DNA of 64,000 nucleotides. Source: Microtetraspora glauca. Lineage in GTDB: Bacteria > Actinomycetota > Actinomycetes > Streptosporangiales > Streptosporangiaceae. Under the pieces are notes generated by a model that did no database searches, was not told the origin of the DNA, and saw nothing but the letters and a program-made list of their open reading frames with translations. This document shows, piece by piece, positions 21,965 to 31,111 of the stretch. Both the position numbers and the translations under genes were made by a program. The stretch spans positions 1 through 64,000 of the forward strand of contig BBYL01000020.1 in NCBI GenBank assembly GCA_001570385.1. Direction: 5' to 3'. Every line of letters starts with the position of its first letter. Position 1 is the first letter of the stretch.

Positions 21965-22775
21965 GGCCGCGTTCGAGCATCGCCCTGATCACGTCCGCCG
22001 TCATGGTGAAGTGGCGCTCCGCGATGGACCCGGCCCGTTCGGCGTCCCTCGCGGAGATCGCCTCGTACAGGGCGCGGTGCTCGTTCAGGGCCTGACGGTA
22101 GGTCTCCGGGTCGTCCTCGCCGTACGGCTCGGTCGGGAAGCCGAGGCTGACCCGCATCAGCAGGTCGCGGCTGAGCGCGTTGATCTGGGGGTTGCCCGCG
22201 GCGGTGACCACGGCCGCATGGAACGCCGCGTCGGCCGCCTGCTCCTCGCGGAGGCTGGACGCCCCGGCGTAGGCGTCGAGCGCGGCCCGCATCGCCTCCA
22301 GGTCCCGGTCCCCACGGCGCTGCGCCGCGGCCCTGGCCGCCATGCCCTCGACCAGGCCGCGCAGGTCGAAGAGCTGCTCCAGCTCCGGCCAGCGCGGCAC
22401 GAGCGTGCGCCTGACCGCGGCGGCGGTCGCCTCGGTCCAGCTCGTGCGCACGTAGGCGCCGCCGGTGCGGCCGCGCCTGATCTCGACGATGCCGACGGCC
22501 TGCAGGCGTCCGACGGCCTCGCGGATCGTGGCCCGGCTGACGTCGAGAAGGGTCGCCAGCTCCCGCTCGCCGGGCAGGCGCTCGCCGGGAAGGTAGTCGC
22601 CGATCGCGATGGCGGTCATGAGGCGGTCGGCCACCTCGGTCGCCACGGACGGCACGCGCACGGGGCCGAGCAGGCTCGTGGGTGCGTTGCCGTCGAGCGC
22701 CTGGCCGAGCACGCGGGCCAGGTCGTCCGCCGGTGGAGCGGTGTCGGCCGCCTGCTGTGTCACCTGCGGTGTCAC
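21942..22775 (-). CDS. GntR/FadR-type transcriptional regulator
   Basis: The protein has a GntR winged helix (VADRLMTAIAIGDYLPGERL then ELATLLDVSRATIREAVGRL) and a C-terminal FCD ligand-binding domain (EGMAARAAAQRR, DAAFHAAVVTAAGN). I place the start at GTG 22775, giving 277 residues. CTG 22859 has a better ribosome-binding site (AAAGGA), and longer in-frame starts exist, but those run through the likely promoter and operator. It is divergent from the peptidase-ABC transporter operon and probably represses it, with a peptide or amino acid as effector. The stop overlaps pepA. Confidence 0.8.
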   Translation of the reverse strand: MTPQVTQQAADTAPPADDLARVLGQALDGNAPTSLLGPVRVPSVATEVADRLMTAIAIGDYLPGERLPGERELATLLDVSRATIREAVGRLQAVGIVEIRRGRTGGAYVRTSWTEATAAAVRRTLVPRWPELEQLFDLRGLVEGMAARAAAQRRGDRDLEAMRAALDAYAGASSLREEQAADAAFHAAVVTAAGNPQINALSRDLLMRVSLGFPTEPYGEDDPETYRQALNEHRALYEAISARDAERAGSIAERHFTMTADVIRAMLERGLNDSRDS

Positions 22776-22954
22776 TGACCGCGGGTCGTGCTGGTGGAGG
22801 TGCTGCTGGGACCGCTGGTGCGTCGGCGGGGGTTCCTCGGCCGGGATCCGGGCGCTCAGGGAAGGGTCCTTTCTGGGGGCATGGCGTGAACCGCACCTTA
22901 CCCAACCGGCGGATTTCCAAAAAGGTATTGTGTCCAGGCCATTTATCCATATGC

Positions 22955-22971
22955 TGTCCAGACAACGGACA
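22955..22971. promoter_or_regulatory. GntR operator candidate upstream of the dpp operon
   Basis: TGTCC-N7-GGACA is a perfect inverted repeat in an AT-richer patch between the GntR gene and the proline iminopeptidase gene. A further half copy, TGTCCAG, lies at 22931-22937, 24 bp away. The location suits autoregulation and control of the transport operon. Confidence 0.5.
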
Positions 22972-23031
22972 TCTGTCTCATCTAGCGACATCTCGTCCCA
23001 TCCCGTCCCCCGTACCCCCGGAGGTTGTGCG

Positions 23032-23934
23032 TTGGCCATTCCCGAACCGACCGAGCAGGGGCTCGCCCCCTTCGGCGAGTGGCAGACCTGGTACCGGGTG
23101 ACCGGCGATCTCGCGTCGCCGAAGGCGCCCCTCGTGGTGCTGCACGGGGGGCCGGGCGCGGCCCACGACTACACCCTGCGGATCGCGCGCCTGGCCGAGC
23201 AGGACCGGGCCGTCGTCCACTACGACCAGATCGGCGTGGGGCTCTCGACACACCTGCCGGAGAAGGGCGCCGACTTCTGGACCGTCCAGCTCTTCCTCGA
23301 CGAGCTGGACAACCTGCTGGCCCACCTCGGCATCGCCGGGCGGTACCACGTGCTCGGTCAGTCCTGGGGCGGCATGCTGGCCGCCGAGCACGCCGTACGC
23401 GTGCCGTCCGGGCTGCGCGGCCTGGTCATCGCCAACTCGCCGGCCTCGATGGAGCTGTGGCGCGAGGAGTGCGACCGGCTGCGGTCCGAGCTGCCGCAGG
23501 ACGTGGAGCGCGCGCTTCGCGAGCACGAGGCGGCCGGCACCACGGACAGTCCCGAATACCGGGCGGCGGAGAAGGTCTTCAACGCACGCCACGTCTGCAC
23601 GATCGTGCCCAACCCGCCGGAGGTGCTCGCCAGCGACGCCAAGACCGTCGCGGACCCGACGGTGTACCACACCATGAACGGGCCCAGCGAGTTCCACGTC
23701 ATCGGCACCCTGAAGGAGTGGTCGGTCATCGACCGGCTCGACAGGATCGCCGCCCCCACCCTGCTCGTCTCCGGTCGACACGACGAGGCCACCCCTCGCA
23801 CCGTGCAGCCCTTCGCGGACCGCATCCCCGACGTCCGCTGGGAGCTGTTCGAGCAGTCCAGTCACATGCCGCACATCGAAGAGGAAGAGCTCTACCTCCA
23901 GGTCGTTGGCGGCTTCCTCGACTCCACCGACTGA
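23032..23934 (+). CDS. pip: Proline iminopeptidase (S33 alpha/beta hydrolase)
   Basis: A 300-residue alpha/beta hydrolase with the oxyanion motif LHGGPGAAHDY, nucleophile GQSWGG, SGRHDEATP (acid) and SSHMPHIEE (His), as in proline iminopeptidases. It releases N-terminal proline from peptides. The start is TTG 23032, 7 bp after GGAGG; an upstream open frame adds 141 residues through the operator region and is rejected. Only 17 bp separate it from the solute-binding protein gene, so it is the first gene of a peptide uptake operon. Confidence 0.88.
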   Translation: MAIPEPTEQGLAPFGEWQTWYRVTGDLASPKAPLVVLHGGPGAAHDYTLRIARLAEQDRAVVHYDQIGVGLSTHLPEKGADFWTVQLFLDELDNLLAHLGIAGRYHVLGQSWGGMLAAEHAVRVPSGLRGLVIANSPASMELWREECDRLRSELPQDVERALREHEAAGTTDSPEYRAAEKVFNARHVCTIVPNPPEVLASDAKTVADPTVYHTMNGPSEFHVIGTLKEWSVIDRLDRIAAPTLLVSGRHDEATPRTVQPFADRIPDVRWELFEQSSHMPHIEEEELYLQVVGGFLDSTD

Positions 23935-23951
23935 TCATGAGGGATCTCCGA

Positions 23952-25640
23952 ATGAAGCGCATCACCGTCATCGCCGGCGCCGCACTGCTGGCCGTCGCCG
24001 CCACCGCCTGCTCGGGCGGCGGCGCCACCGCCCCCGCGACGGGTACGGCGTCGCAGCCGGCCCAGGCCGCCGCCGGGTTCCAGGAGCAGCACAAGGGCGG
24101 CACGCTCCGCCTGCTGGCCAAGGCGGGCGACGGCACACTCGACCCGCACATCAACTACAGCAACGGCAACTGGCAGATCTTCCAGGCCCTCTATGACGGC
24201 CTGGTCTCCTTCAGGAAGGTCGGCGGGAAGGCGTCGTACGACATCGTTCCCGACCTCGCCGAGCAGATGCCGCAGGTCAGCGCGGACGGCACGTCCTACA
24301 CCTTCAAGCTGCGCCAGGGCGTCACGTTCGCCACGGGCGACCCGGTCACGGTCGACGACGTCGTGGCCTCGTTCCAGCGGATCTTCCGGGTCTCCGGCCC
24401 GACGTCGGGCACCTTCTACGCCGGGATCGTCGGTGCGGCCGACTGCGTGAAGAAGCCGGCGGGCTGCACCCTCGACAAGGGTGTCGTGGCCGACGCGGCG
24501 GCGAACACGGTCACGATCAACCTGGTCGCGCCCGACTCGGAGTTCCTCCAGAAGCTGGCCCTGCCGCACGCCGTCGTGCTGCCGAAGGGCACCCCCGGCA
24601 AGGACCAGGGCACGACCCCGATCCCGGGCACCGGGCCGTACAAGGTGGAGTCCTACAACCCGAACAAGCAGATGAAGCTGGTCCGCAACCCCCACTTCAC
24701 CGAGTGGTCCCGCGACGCGCAGCCGCAGGGCTACCCGGACGAGATCGAGTACAACTACGGTCTCACTCCCGAGGGTGCGGTCACCGCGGTCCAGAACGGC
24801 CAGGCCGACTGGATCTTCGACCCGCTGCCCGCGGACCGGCTCACCGAGATCGGCACCACGTACGCGGAGCAGGCACACGTGAACCCGCTCGCCGCTTTCT
24901 GGTACATCCCGGTCAACGTCAACCTGGCGCCCTTCGACAAGCCCGAGGCCAGGGAGGCGCTCCAGTGGGCGTTCGACAAGAACGCCATGGTGAAGATGTT
25001 CGGCGGCGCCAACGTGGCGCAGCCGGCCTGCACGATCCTGCCTCCGGCCTTCCCCGGCCACGCCGACTTCTGCGACTTCCCGCAGCAGGACCTCGCCAAG
25101 GCCAAGGACCTGGTCCAGCGGTCGGGTACGGCGGGCCAGGAGGTCGCCATCGTGGTCGCCGACGACGACGTGAGCAAGCAGATCGGCGAGTACAGCAGGA
25201 GCGTGCTGGAGCAGATCGGCTACCAGGCCAAGCTGAAGGTCATCTCGACCAACATCCACTTCACCTACATCCAGAACAGCAAGAACAAGGTCCAGCTCAG
25301 CGTCTCCCAGTGGTACGCCGACTATCCCGCGGCCTCGAACTTCATCAACGTCCTGCTCTCCTGCGCCTCGTTCCGTGAGGGAAGCGACGCCAGCATCAAC
25401 ATCTCCGGCTTCTGCGACAAGGACAACGACGCCAAGATCGCCCAGGCCATGACGCTGGACCAGACCGACACCGCCGCCGCGGGCAAGCTCTGGGGCGAGC
25501 TCGACAGGGAGCTGATGAAGAAGGGCCCGATCATTCCCTTGTTCAACCCCAAGCAGATCGACTTCGTCTCCAAGAACGTCGGCAACTACCAGTTCCACGC
25601 GCAGTTCCACGCGCTGCTCGACCAGATGTGGGTCAAGTGA
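23952..25640 (+). CDS. Peptide ABC transporter substrate-binding lipoprotein (SBP family 5)
   Basis: A 562-residue extracellular binding protein of the DppA/OppA type. The lipoprotein signal ends AVAATAC with the lipidated Cys at residue 20, followed by a Gly/Ala/Thr-rich tether. Later segments (GTLDPHINYSNGNWQIFQAL, VPDLAEQMPQVSADG, DPVTVDDVVASFQRI) are typical of family 5. ATG 23952 is chosen over 23937 for spacing and because the signal peptide begins there. The last codons overlap the permease start. Substrate is probably di- or oligopeptides, perhaps proline-containing. Confidence 0.92.
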   Translation: MKRITVIAGAALLAVAATACSGGGATAPATGTASQPAQAAAGFQEQHKGGTLRLLAKAGDGTLDPHINYSNGNWQIFQALYDGLVSFRKVGGKASYDIVPDLAEQMPQVSADGTSYTFKLRQGVTFATGDPVTVDDVVASFQRIFRVSGPTSGTFYAGIVGAADCVKKPAGCTLDKGVVADAAANTVTINLVAPDSEFLQKLALPHAVVLPKGTPGKDQGTTPIPGTGPYKVESYNPNKQMKLVRNPHFTEWSRDAQPQGYPDEIEYNYGLTPEGAVTAVQNGQADWIFDPLPADRLTEIGTTYAEQAHVNPLAAFWYIPVNVNLAPFDKPEAREALQWAFDKNAMVKMFGGANVAQPACTILPPAFPGHADFCDFPQQDLAKAKDLVQRSGTAGQEVAIVVADDDVSKQIGEYSRSVLEQIGYQAKLKVISTNIHFTYIQNSKNKVQLSVSQWYADYPAASNFINVLLSCASFREGSDASINISGFCDKDNDAKIAQAMTLDQTDTAAAGKLWGELDRELMKKGPIIPLFNPKQIDFVSKNVGNYQFHAQFHALLDQMWVK

Positions 25641-26677
25641 CCACCGCGGTCAAGGGCTCGGCTCCGCGGGCGGCCCGGCAGGCGGTCCGACCGTCCGCCG
25701 GGCCGTGGCGGCGGGCGCTCGGCCGGCTGCGGCGCAACCGCCCGGCGATGATCGCCGGGGTCGGGCTGCTGCTCATCGTGCTGGCCTGCGTGCTCGCGCC
25801 CGTCTACGCGAACCTGGTCGCGCACACCGACCCCTTCACCTCGGGCGCCTCGGCCACCACGATCGTGAACGGGCAGCAGGTGCCGGTCCTGGCCCAGAGC
25901 ACGGAGGGGCTCGGCCTGGGGGTCACCCCCATCGGCCCCACCTGGGACCCGGGCCACTACCTGCTGGGCGCGGACAACCAGGGCCGCGACGTGATGGCCA
26001 GGCTCCTGTACGGCGGGCGCAACAGCCTGCTGATCGGCCTGTCCTCGGCGGTGCTGTGCTGCACGCTGGCCACGGTGCTCGGCGTGCTGGCCGGATACTT
26101 CGGCGGCTGGATCGACGCGGTGCTCTCCCGCTTCTTCGACGTGATCTGGGCCTTCCCCGTCTACCTGCTGGCGATCTGCCTGTCGGTGGTGCTGCTCACC
26201 AGCGGACTGCACCTGGGCCCGATCCACATCGACGCCGGCAGCCTCGCGCTTCCCGTCGTCATCATCGCGCTGATCTACGTCCCCTACGTGGCCAGGCCGC
26301 TGCGCGGCCAGGTGATGGCGCTGCGGAACAAGGAGTTCCTGCACGCGGCCGTCGGCCTGGGCGCCTCCGACCTGCGCGTCATGCGCCGTGAGGTGCTGCC
26401 GAACGTGCTGCCCACGGTCGTGGTGTTCCTGCCGCTGATGACCGCGCTCAACATGCTGACGGAGTCGGCCCTGTCGTTCCTGTCGGTGGGCGTGCAGTCC
26501 CCCGACGCGAGCTGGGGGACGATCATCAACGACGGTCTCGCCCTGCTCTACACCCGGCCCGTGATCACGATCGCGGCCGGCCTGTGCGTCGGGCTGACCG
26601 CCGTCGCCCTCAACGTCCTCGGCGACGGCGTGCGCGACGCGCTCGACCCGAACGCCCGGCTGCGGGGAGGCGCCTGA
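25637..26677 (+). CDS. Peptide ABC transporter permease, DppC type
   Basis: A 346-residue inner-membrane permease with a charged N-terminus (RRALGRLRRNRPAM), a first membrane segment, a long periplasmic part and the DppC/OppC core with the EAA-like loop (AVGLGASDLRVMRREVLPNV). GTG 25637 overlaps the previous stop by 4 bp; GTG 25628 is an alternative. Here the C-type permease comes before the B-type, which is the reverse of the usual dppB-dppC order. Confidence 0.9.
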   Translation: MTTAVKGSAPRAARQAVRPSAGPWRRALGRLRRNRPAMIAGVGLLLIVLACVLAPVYANLVAHTDPFTSGASATTIVNGQQVPVLAQSTEGLGLGVTPIGPTWDPGHYLLGADNQGRDVMARLLYGGRNSLLIGLSSAVLCCTLATVLGVLAGYFGGWIDAVLSRFFDVIWAFPVYLLAICLSVVLLTSGLHLGPIHIDAGSLALPVVIIALIYVPYVARPLRGQVMALRNKEFLHAAVGLGASDLRVMRREVLPNVLPTVVVFLPLMTALNMLTESALSFLSVGVQSPDASWGTIINDGLALLYTRPVITIAAGLCVGLTAVALNVLGDGVRDALDPNARLRGGA

Positions 26678-27645
26678 TGGTCGGTTACATCCTGCGGCGT
26701 TTCGGCGCCGCCGTGCTCGTCCTGTTCGCGATCAGCGTGCTGGTCTTCCTCATCTTCTTCGCCACCCCCGGCGTGGACCCGGCCGCCCGCATCGCGGGCA
26801 AGAACGCCGACCCCGCCACGCTGGCGCAGGTCCGCGCGTCGTTCGGCTTCGACCGGCCGCTGCCGGTGCAGTACGCGATGATGATGAAGCACCTGTTCGT
26901 CTCCCACGACCTGACCTCGTTCGTGAACCGGGGCACACTCGTGATCCCGCAGATCATCGACGCGGTCCCCGTCACGCTCTCGCTCGTCGTGGGCGCGGCG
27001 GTGATCTGGATGGTGCTGGGCGTGGCCATGGGCACCCTCGCCGGCGCCATGCGTGGCACCGTGGTCGACCCGCTGGTCATGCTCCTCGGCGTCTTCGGCG
27101 TCTCGCTCCCGGTCTACTGGCTGGGCGAGGTCGTCAACCTGATCACCCAGAAGGAGTTGCACGACTCGGTCTTCTCCTGGGTGCCGCCGCTGGGCTACGT
27201 GCCGATATCCCAGGGCGTCGGCCAGTGGGCGCTGCATCTGCTCTTCCCCTGGCTCACGCTGGCCCTGCTGTACGCCGGGATCTACGCCAGGTTGCTGCGC
27301 GGTGAGCTGATCAACGCGCTGAACGAGGACTACGTCCGTACCGCCCGCGCCAAGGGCCTGTCGGAGCGGCGGATCCTCATCAAACACGCGCTGCGCTGCT
27401 CGCTGATCCCGATCGTGTCGTTGTTCGGCCTGGACTTCGGGGCGCTGGTCGGCGGGGCGGCGCTGCTGACCGAGGTGGTCTTCGGCCTTCCGGGGGTCGG
27501 CAAGCTCACCTACCAGGCGCTGCAGAACCTCGACCTGCCCGTGATCATGGGCACCGTCCTGTACGCGGCCTTCTTCGTCGTGCTGGCCAACGCCGTGGTG
27601 GACGTCCTGTACGCCCGGCTCGACCCGAGGGTGCGCCGTGCCTGA
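26677..27645 (+). CDS. Peptide ABC transporter permease, DppB type
   Basis: A 322-residue permease starting MVGYILRRFGAAVLVLFAIS, typical of DppB/OppB, with DRPLPVQY near residue 65 and the cytoplasmic EAA loop YVRTARAKGLSERRILIKHA. It pairs with the preceding C-type subunit. The stop of that gene and this ATG overlap by one base (TGATG), indicating translational coupling. Confidence 0.92.
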   Translation: MVGYILRRFGAAVLVLFAISVLVFLIFFATPGVDPAARIAGKNADPATLAQVRASFGFDRPLPVQYAMMMKHLFVSHDLTSFVNRGTLVIPQIIDAVPVTLSLVVGAAVIWMVLGVAMGTLAGAMRGTVVDPLVMLLGVFGVSLPVYWLGEVVNLITQKELHDSVFSWVPPLGYVPISQGVGQWALHLLFPWLTLALLYAGIYARLLRGELINALNEDYVRTARAKGLSERRILIKHALRCSLIPIVSLFGLDFGALVGGAALLTEVVFGLPGVGKLTYQALQNLDLPVIMGTVLYAAFFVVLANAVVDVLYARLDPRVRRA

Positions 27646-28594
27646 ACCGCTGCTTGAGGTCAGTGACCTCCGGATCCGCTTCGGCGGCTTCACCGCCGTC
27701 GACGGGCTGTCCTTCTCCGTACGGCCCGGCGAGGTGCTGGGCGTGGTGGGGGAGTCGGGCTCGGGCAAGAGCGTGTCGATGCTCGGCGTGCTGGGCCTGA
27801 TCCGCACCCCGGGTGCGGAGATCTCGGGAAGCGTGGTCTTCCGTGGTCGTGACCTGCTCACGCTGAAGAACGCCGAGATGCGCGCGATCCGGGGACGCGA
27901 GATCGCGATGATCTTCCAGGACCCGATGACCGCGCTCACTCCCGTGTACACGATCGGCTGGCAGATCGCCGAGCAGATCCGCGCCCACGAGAAGGTCTCC
28001 AAACGCGCGGCCCGCGACCGGGCGATCACGCTCCTCGGCGAGGTCGGCATCCCGGCCCCCGAGCAGCGTGTCGACGCCTACCCGCACGAGTTCTCGGGCG
28101 GCATGCGCCAGCGGGCCGTCATCGCGATGGCCCTGTCGTGCAACCCCGCCCTGCTCATCGCGGACGAGCCGACGACCGCGCTCGACGTCACCACACAGGC
28201 GCAGATCCTCGACCTCATGCGGCGTCTGCGTACGGAGTACGGCTCGGCCGTCGTCATGATCACCCATGACATGGGAGTGGTGTCGGAGATCGCCGACGAG
28301 GTCCTGGTCATGTACGGCGGGCGGGCCGTCGAGCGCGGCACCCGTCGTGAGGTCTTCCACGGCCCCCGGCACCCCTACACCTGGGGGCTGCTCGACTCCG
28401 TGCCCCGCGTCCGCGGTGCCCGCGCGCGCCGCCTCCCGACCATCCCGGGAACCCCGGGCGCGGCGGAGCGGGGCTGCCCGTTCGCCGACCGCTGCGTCCA
28501 CAGCTTCGCCGCCTGCGTCGAGGTCCCGCCGCTGACAGGGGAGTCCGGCCATCTCGACGCCTGCTGGCTGCCAGAAGAGGAGAGGATGCGATGA
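27638..28594 (+). CDS. Peptide ABC transporter ATP-binding protein, DppD type
   Basis: A 318-residue ABC ATPase with Walker A GESGSGKS, Q-loop FQDPMTAL, signature FSGGMRQRAVIAMA, Walker B LLIADEPTTALD and the C-terminal oligopeptide-family Cys segment (GCPFADRC..SFAAC). The GTG start overlaps the permease by 8 bp. It powers import together with the following DppF. Confidence 0.95.
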   Translation: MPEPLLEVSDLRIRFGGFTAVDGLSFSVRPGEVLGVVGESGSGKSVSMLGVLGLIRTPGAEISGSVVFRGRDLLTLKNAEMRAIRGREIAMIFQDPMTALTPVYTIGWQIAEQIRAHEKVSKRAARDRAITLLGEVGIPAPEQRVDAYPHEFSGGMRQRAVIAMALSCNPALLIADEPTTALDVTTQAQILDLMRRLRTEYGSAVVMITHDMGVVSEIADEVLVMYGGRAVERGTRREVFHGPRHPYTWGLLDSVPRVRGARARRLPTIPGTPGAAERGCPFADRCVHSFAACVEVPPLTGESGHLDACWLPEEERMR

Positions 28595-29568
28595 GCACCC
28601 TGCTTTCGGCCACGGACGTGGTCAAACACTTCCGCGCGGGCGGCGGCCGTGCCGTACAGGCCGTCAACGGGGTCTCTCTGGAGGTCGTGAGCGGCGAGAC
28701 GCTCGGCGTGGTCGGCGAGTCCGGATGCGGCAAGTCCACGCTGGGGCGCTGCCTGGTCAGGCTGACCGACCTCACGTCGGGCACGGTGGAGTTCCAGGGA
28801 CAGGACATCACGAGTCTCTCCCGCCGCAGGCTCCGCCCGCTGCGGCCCGCCATGCAGCTGGTCTTCCAGGACCCCTACGCCTCGCTCAACCCGCGCCGCA
28901 CCGCGGGCGACGCGGTCGCCGAGCCGCTGCGCATCCACGGGTACGGCGACGCGGCGGCGATCAGGAACCGCGTGGCCGAGCTGTTCGACCTGGTGGGTCT
29001 GGCACGGGCGCACCTGGACCGCTACCCGCACGAGTTCTCCGGCGGGCAGCGCCAGCGCATCGGCATCGCCCGCGCCATCGCGCTCAACCCGAAGCTGGTC
29101 GTGGCCGACGAGCCGGTCTCCGCGCTGGACGTGTCGGTGCAGGCCCAGGTGCTCAACCTCTTCGCCGACCTGCAGGAGGAGCTGGGCCTCACCTACGTCT
29201 TCATCGCCCACGACCTGGGCGTGGTGCGGCACGTGTCCGACCGGATCGCGGTGATGTACCTCGGCGAGGTCGTCGAGGTGGCCGAGGCCGAGGAGCTCTA
29301 CGCGGCGCCCGCCCACCCCTACACCAACGCCCTGCTGTCGGCCGTCCCGGAGATCGACGACGGGTCGGGCACCCCGCGCCGTGAGCGCGTCGTCCTGACC
29401 GGGGACGTCCCGAGCCCCATCGACCGGCCGAACGGCTGCTCCTTCCACCCGAGGTGCCCGGCGGCCCAGGCGCTGTGCCGTACCGAACGTCCGGCGCTGC
29501 GTTCCGTCGCGGGCCGCCAGGTGGCCTGTCACTTCCCGATCTCCCCGGGATCGATCGCCGCGGAGTGA
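28591..29568 (+). CDS. Peptide ABC transporter ATP-binding protein, DppF type
   Basis: A 325-residue ABC ATPase with GESGCGKST, FQDPYASLNPR, FSGGQRQRIGIARA, VVADEPVSALD and the C-terminal NGCSFHPRCP..QALC motif of DppF/OppF. It overlaps the DppD gene by 4 bp (ATGA) and ends the operon; the convergent dctA gene stops 4 bp away. Confidence 0.95.
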   Translation: MSTLLSATDVVKHFRAGGGRAVQAVNGVSLEVVSGETLGVVGESGCGKSTLGRCLVRLTDLTSGTVEFQGQDITSLSRRRLRPLRPAMQLVFQDPYASLNPRRTAGDAVAEPLRIHGYGDAAAIRNRVAELFDLVGLARAHLDRYPHEFSGGQRQRIGIARAIALNPKLVVADEPVSALDVSVQAQVLNLFADLQEELGLTYVFIAHDLGVVRHVSDRIAVMYLGEVVEVAEAEELYAAPAHPYTNALLSAVPEIDDGSGTPRRERVVLTGDVPSPIDRPNGCSFHPRCPAAQALCRTERPALRSVAGRQVACHFPISPGSIAAE

Positions 29569-29572
29569 GCGG

Positions 29573-30976
29573 TCAGGCGGGGGTCAGCGCGCCGGAGGGA
29601 TGGTTCCCGGCCGGCGCGTCGCCGCCGTCCCCTCCGCCGTGCCCGTCGTCGCCGTCGGGTCCGGCGCCGCTCTCCTCGTCCAGCAGGGTCGTCTCGTCGA
29701 ACGGCACGTGGCCGGCCAGCACCTCCCCGGCCCGCTCGCGGTCGAACTCGCCGGTCCAGGTCCCGATCAGTACGGTGGCCACCGCGTTGCCCGCGAAGTT
29801 CGTCAGGGCACGCGCCTCGGACATGAAGCGGTCGATGCCGACGATCAGGCCGACGCCGTCCACCAGGTCGGGCCGGTGTGACTGGAGGCCGCCGGCCAGG
29901 GTGGCCAGGCCGGCGCCGGTGACACCCGCCGCGCCCTTCGACGCGATGATCATGAAGATCAGCAGCGAGATCTGCTCACCCAGCGCCAGCGGCGCCCCTG
30001 TGGCGCTGGCCACGAAAAGCGTCGCCATGGTCAGGTAGATGGCGGTCCCGTCGAGGTTGAACGAGTACCCCGTGGGCACGGTGATGCCGACCACCGGGCG
30101 GCTCACCCCGAGATGCTCCATCTTCGCGATCAGCCGGGGCAGGGCCGACTCGGAGGAGGAGGTCGACAGGATGAGCAGGAACTCCCGGCCGAGATAGCGC
30201 AGCAGCGCGAGGATGTTGACCCGCGCGACCATCCAGAGCAGCGGCCCCAGCACGACGAAGACGAACACCACGCAGGTCGCGTAGAACCCGGTCATGATGA
30301 CGGCGAGGCTCGTCAGCGCGTCTACGCCGGTCGCCCCCACAACCGCCGCCATCGCGCCGAACGCGCCCACCGGGGCGGCCCACATGATCATGGCGAGGAT
30401 GCGGAAGACCAGCCGCTGGATGTGACCGATCCCGGCCAGGATCGGCGCGGCCCGCCCGCCCATGGCCTGCAGCGCGAAGCCCGCGAGCAGCGCGACCAGC
30501 AGCGTCTGCAGCACCTGGCCCTCGGTGAACGCCGACACGAGCGTCGCCGGGATGATCCCCAGGAGGAACGACGTGGTGTCACTCTCCCCGCCCTTGGCGG
30601 CCTCGGTCTCGGCGGCCTTGCGCAGGTCGTCGGTCAGCGCGAGGCCCTCGCCCGGATGCAGCAGGTTGCCGACGACCAGGCCGATGGCGAGGGCCACCGT
30701 GGACATGACCAGGAAGTAGCCGACGGCGAGCCCGCCGACCTTGCCGACCCGCGCCGCCTGGGTGACGGAGCCGACCCCGAGCACGATCGTGCAGAAGATG
30801 ATCGGGCTGATCATCATTTTGATCAGGCCCACGAAGGCCGTGCCGAGCGGTTTCAACTCCTTGCCCAGCTCCGGGGCGAGAAGCCCCACGGCGATGCCGG
30901 CCAGTACGGCGACGATGACGGCGAGATACAGGTACCGGGTGCGGTCCCGGCTCACCTGAGGCGCGGATGCGGCCAC
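29573..30976 (-). CDS. dctA: C4-dicarboxylate/cation symporter (DAACS family, DctA-like)
   Basis: A 467-residue membrane carrier of the dicarboxylate/amino acid:cation symporter family, with the hairpin-loop Ser-rich segment ILSTSSSESALPRL, PTGYSFNLDGTAIYLTMA and SKGAAGVTGAG. The C-terminus is a Gly/Asp/His-rich cytoplasmic tail. Likely substrates are succinate, fumarate and malate. GTG 30976 follows AGGGGG. It is divergent from a CitA/CitB-type two-component system, the usual sensor for C4-dicarboxylates or citrate, which makes it the probable target of that system. Confidence 0.9.
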   Translation of the reverse strand: MAASAPQVSRDRTRYLYLAVIVAVLAGIAVGLLAPELGKELKPLGTAFVGLIKMMISPIIFCTIVLGVGSVTQAARVGKVGGLAVGYFLVMSTVALAIGLVVGNLLHPGEGLALTDDLRKAAETEAAKGGESDTTSFLLGIIPATLVSAFTEGQVLQTLLVALLAGFALQAMGGRAAPILAGIGHIQRLVFRILAMIMWAAPVGAFGAMAAVVGATGVDALTSLAVIMTGFYATCVVFVFVVLGPLLWMVARVNILALLRYLGREFLLILSTSSSESALPRLIAKMEHLGVSRPVVGITVPTGYSFNLDGTAIYLTMATLFVASATGAPLALGEQISLLIFMIIASKGAAGVTGAGLATLAGGLQSHRPDLVDGVGLIVGIDRFMSEARALTNFAGNAVATVLIGTWTGEFDRERAGEVLAGHVPFDETTLLDEESGAGPDGDDGHGGGDGGDAPAGNHPSGALTPA

Positions 30977-31040
30977 GCGACCCCCTTGTACGGGAAGAGG
31001 TCCAAGAAAGACTTTCGGTGGCGTGACTATGCGCCGGGGG

Positions 31041-31056
31041 TGTGACGCCGGTCACT
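31041..31056. promoter_or_regulatory. CRP-like site between dctA and the sensor kinase
   Basis: TGTGACGCCGGTCACT matches the CRP consensus TGTGA-N6-TCACA in 9 of 10 defined positions. It lies in the 135-bp divergent region, 65 bp upstream of the dctA start and 56 bp upstream of the kinase start. Confidence 0.5.
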
Positions 31057-31111
31057 ATTGCGTACATTTCGTTCATCACCGAAACGACCTCACGGGAGCG
31101 AGACGAGGCAG

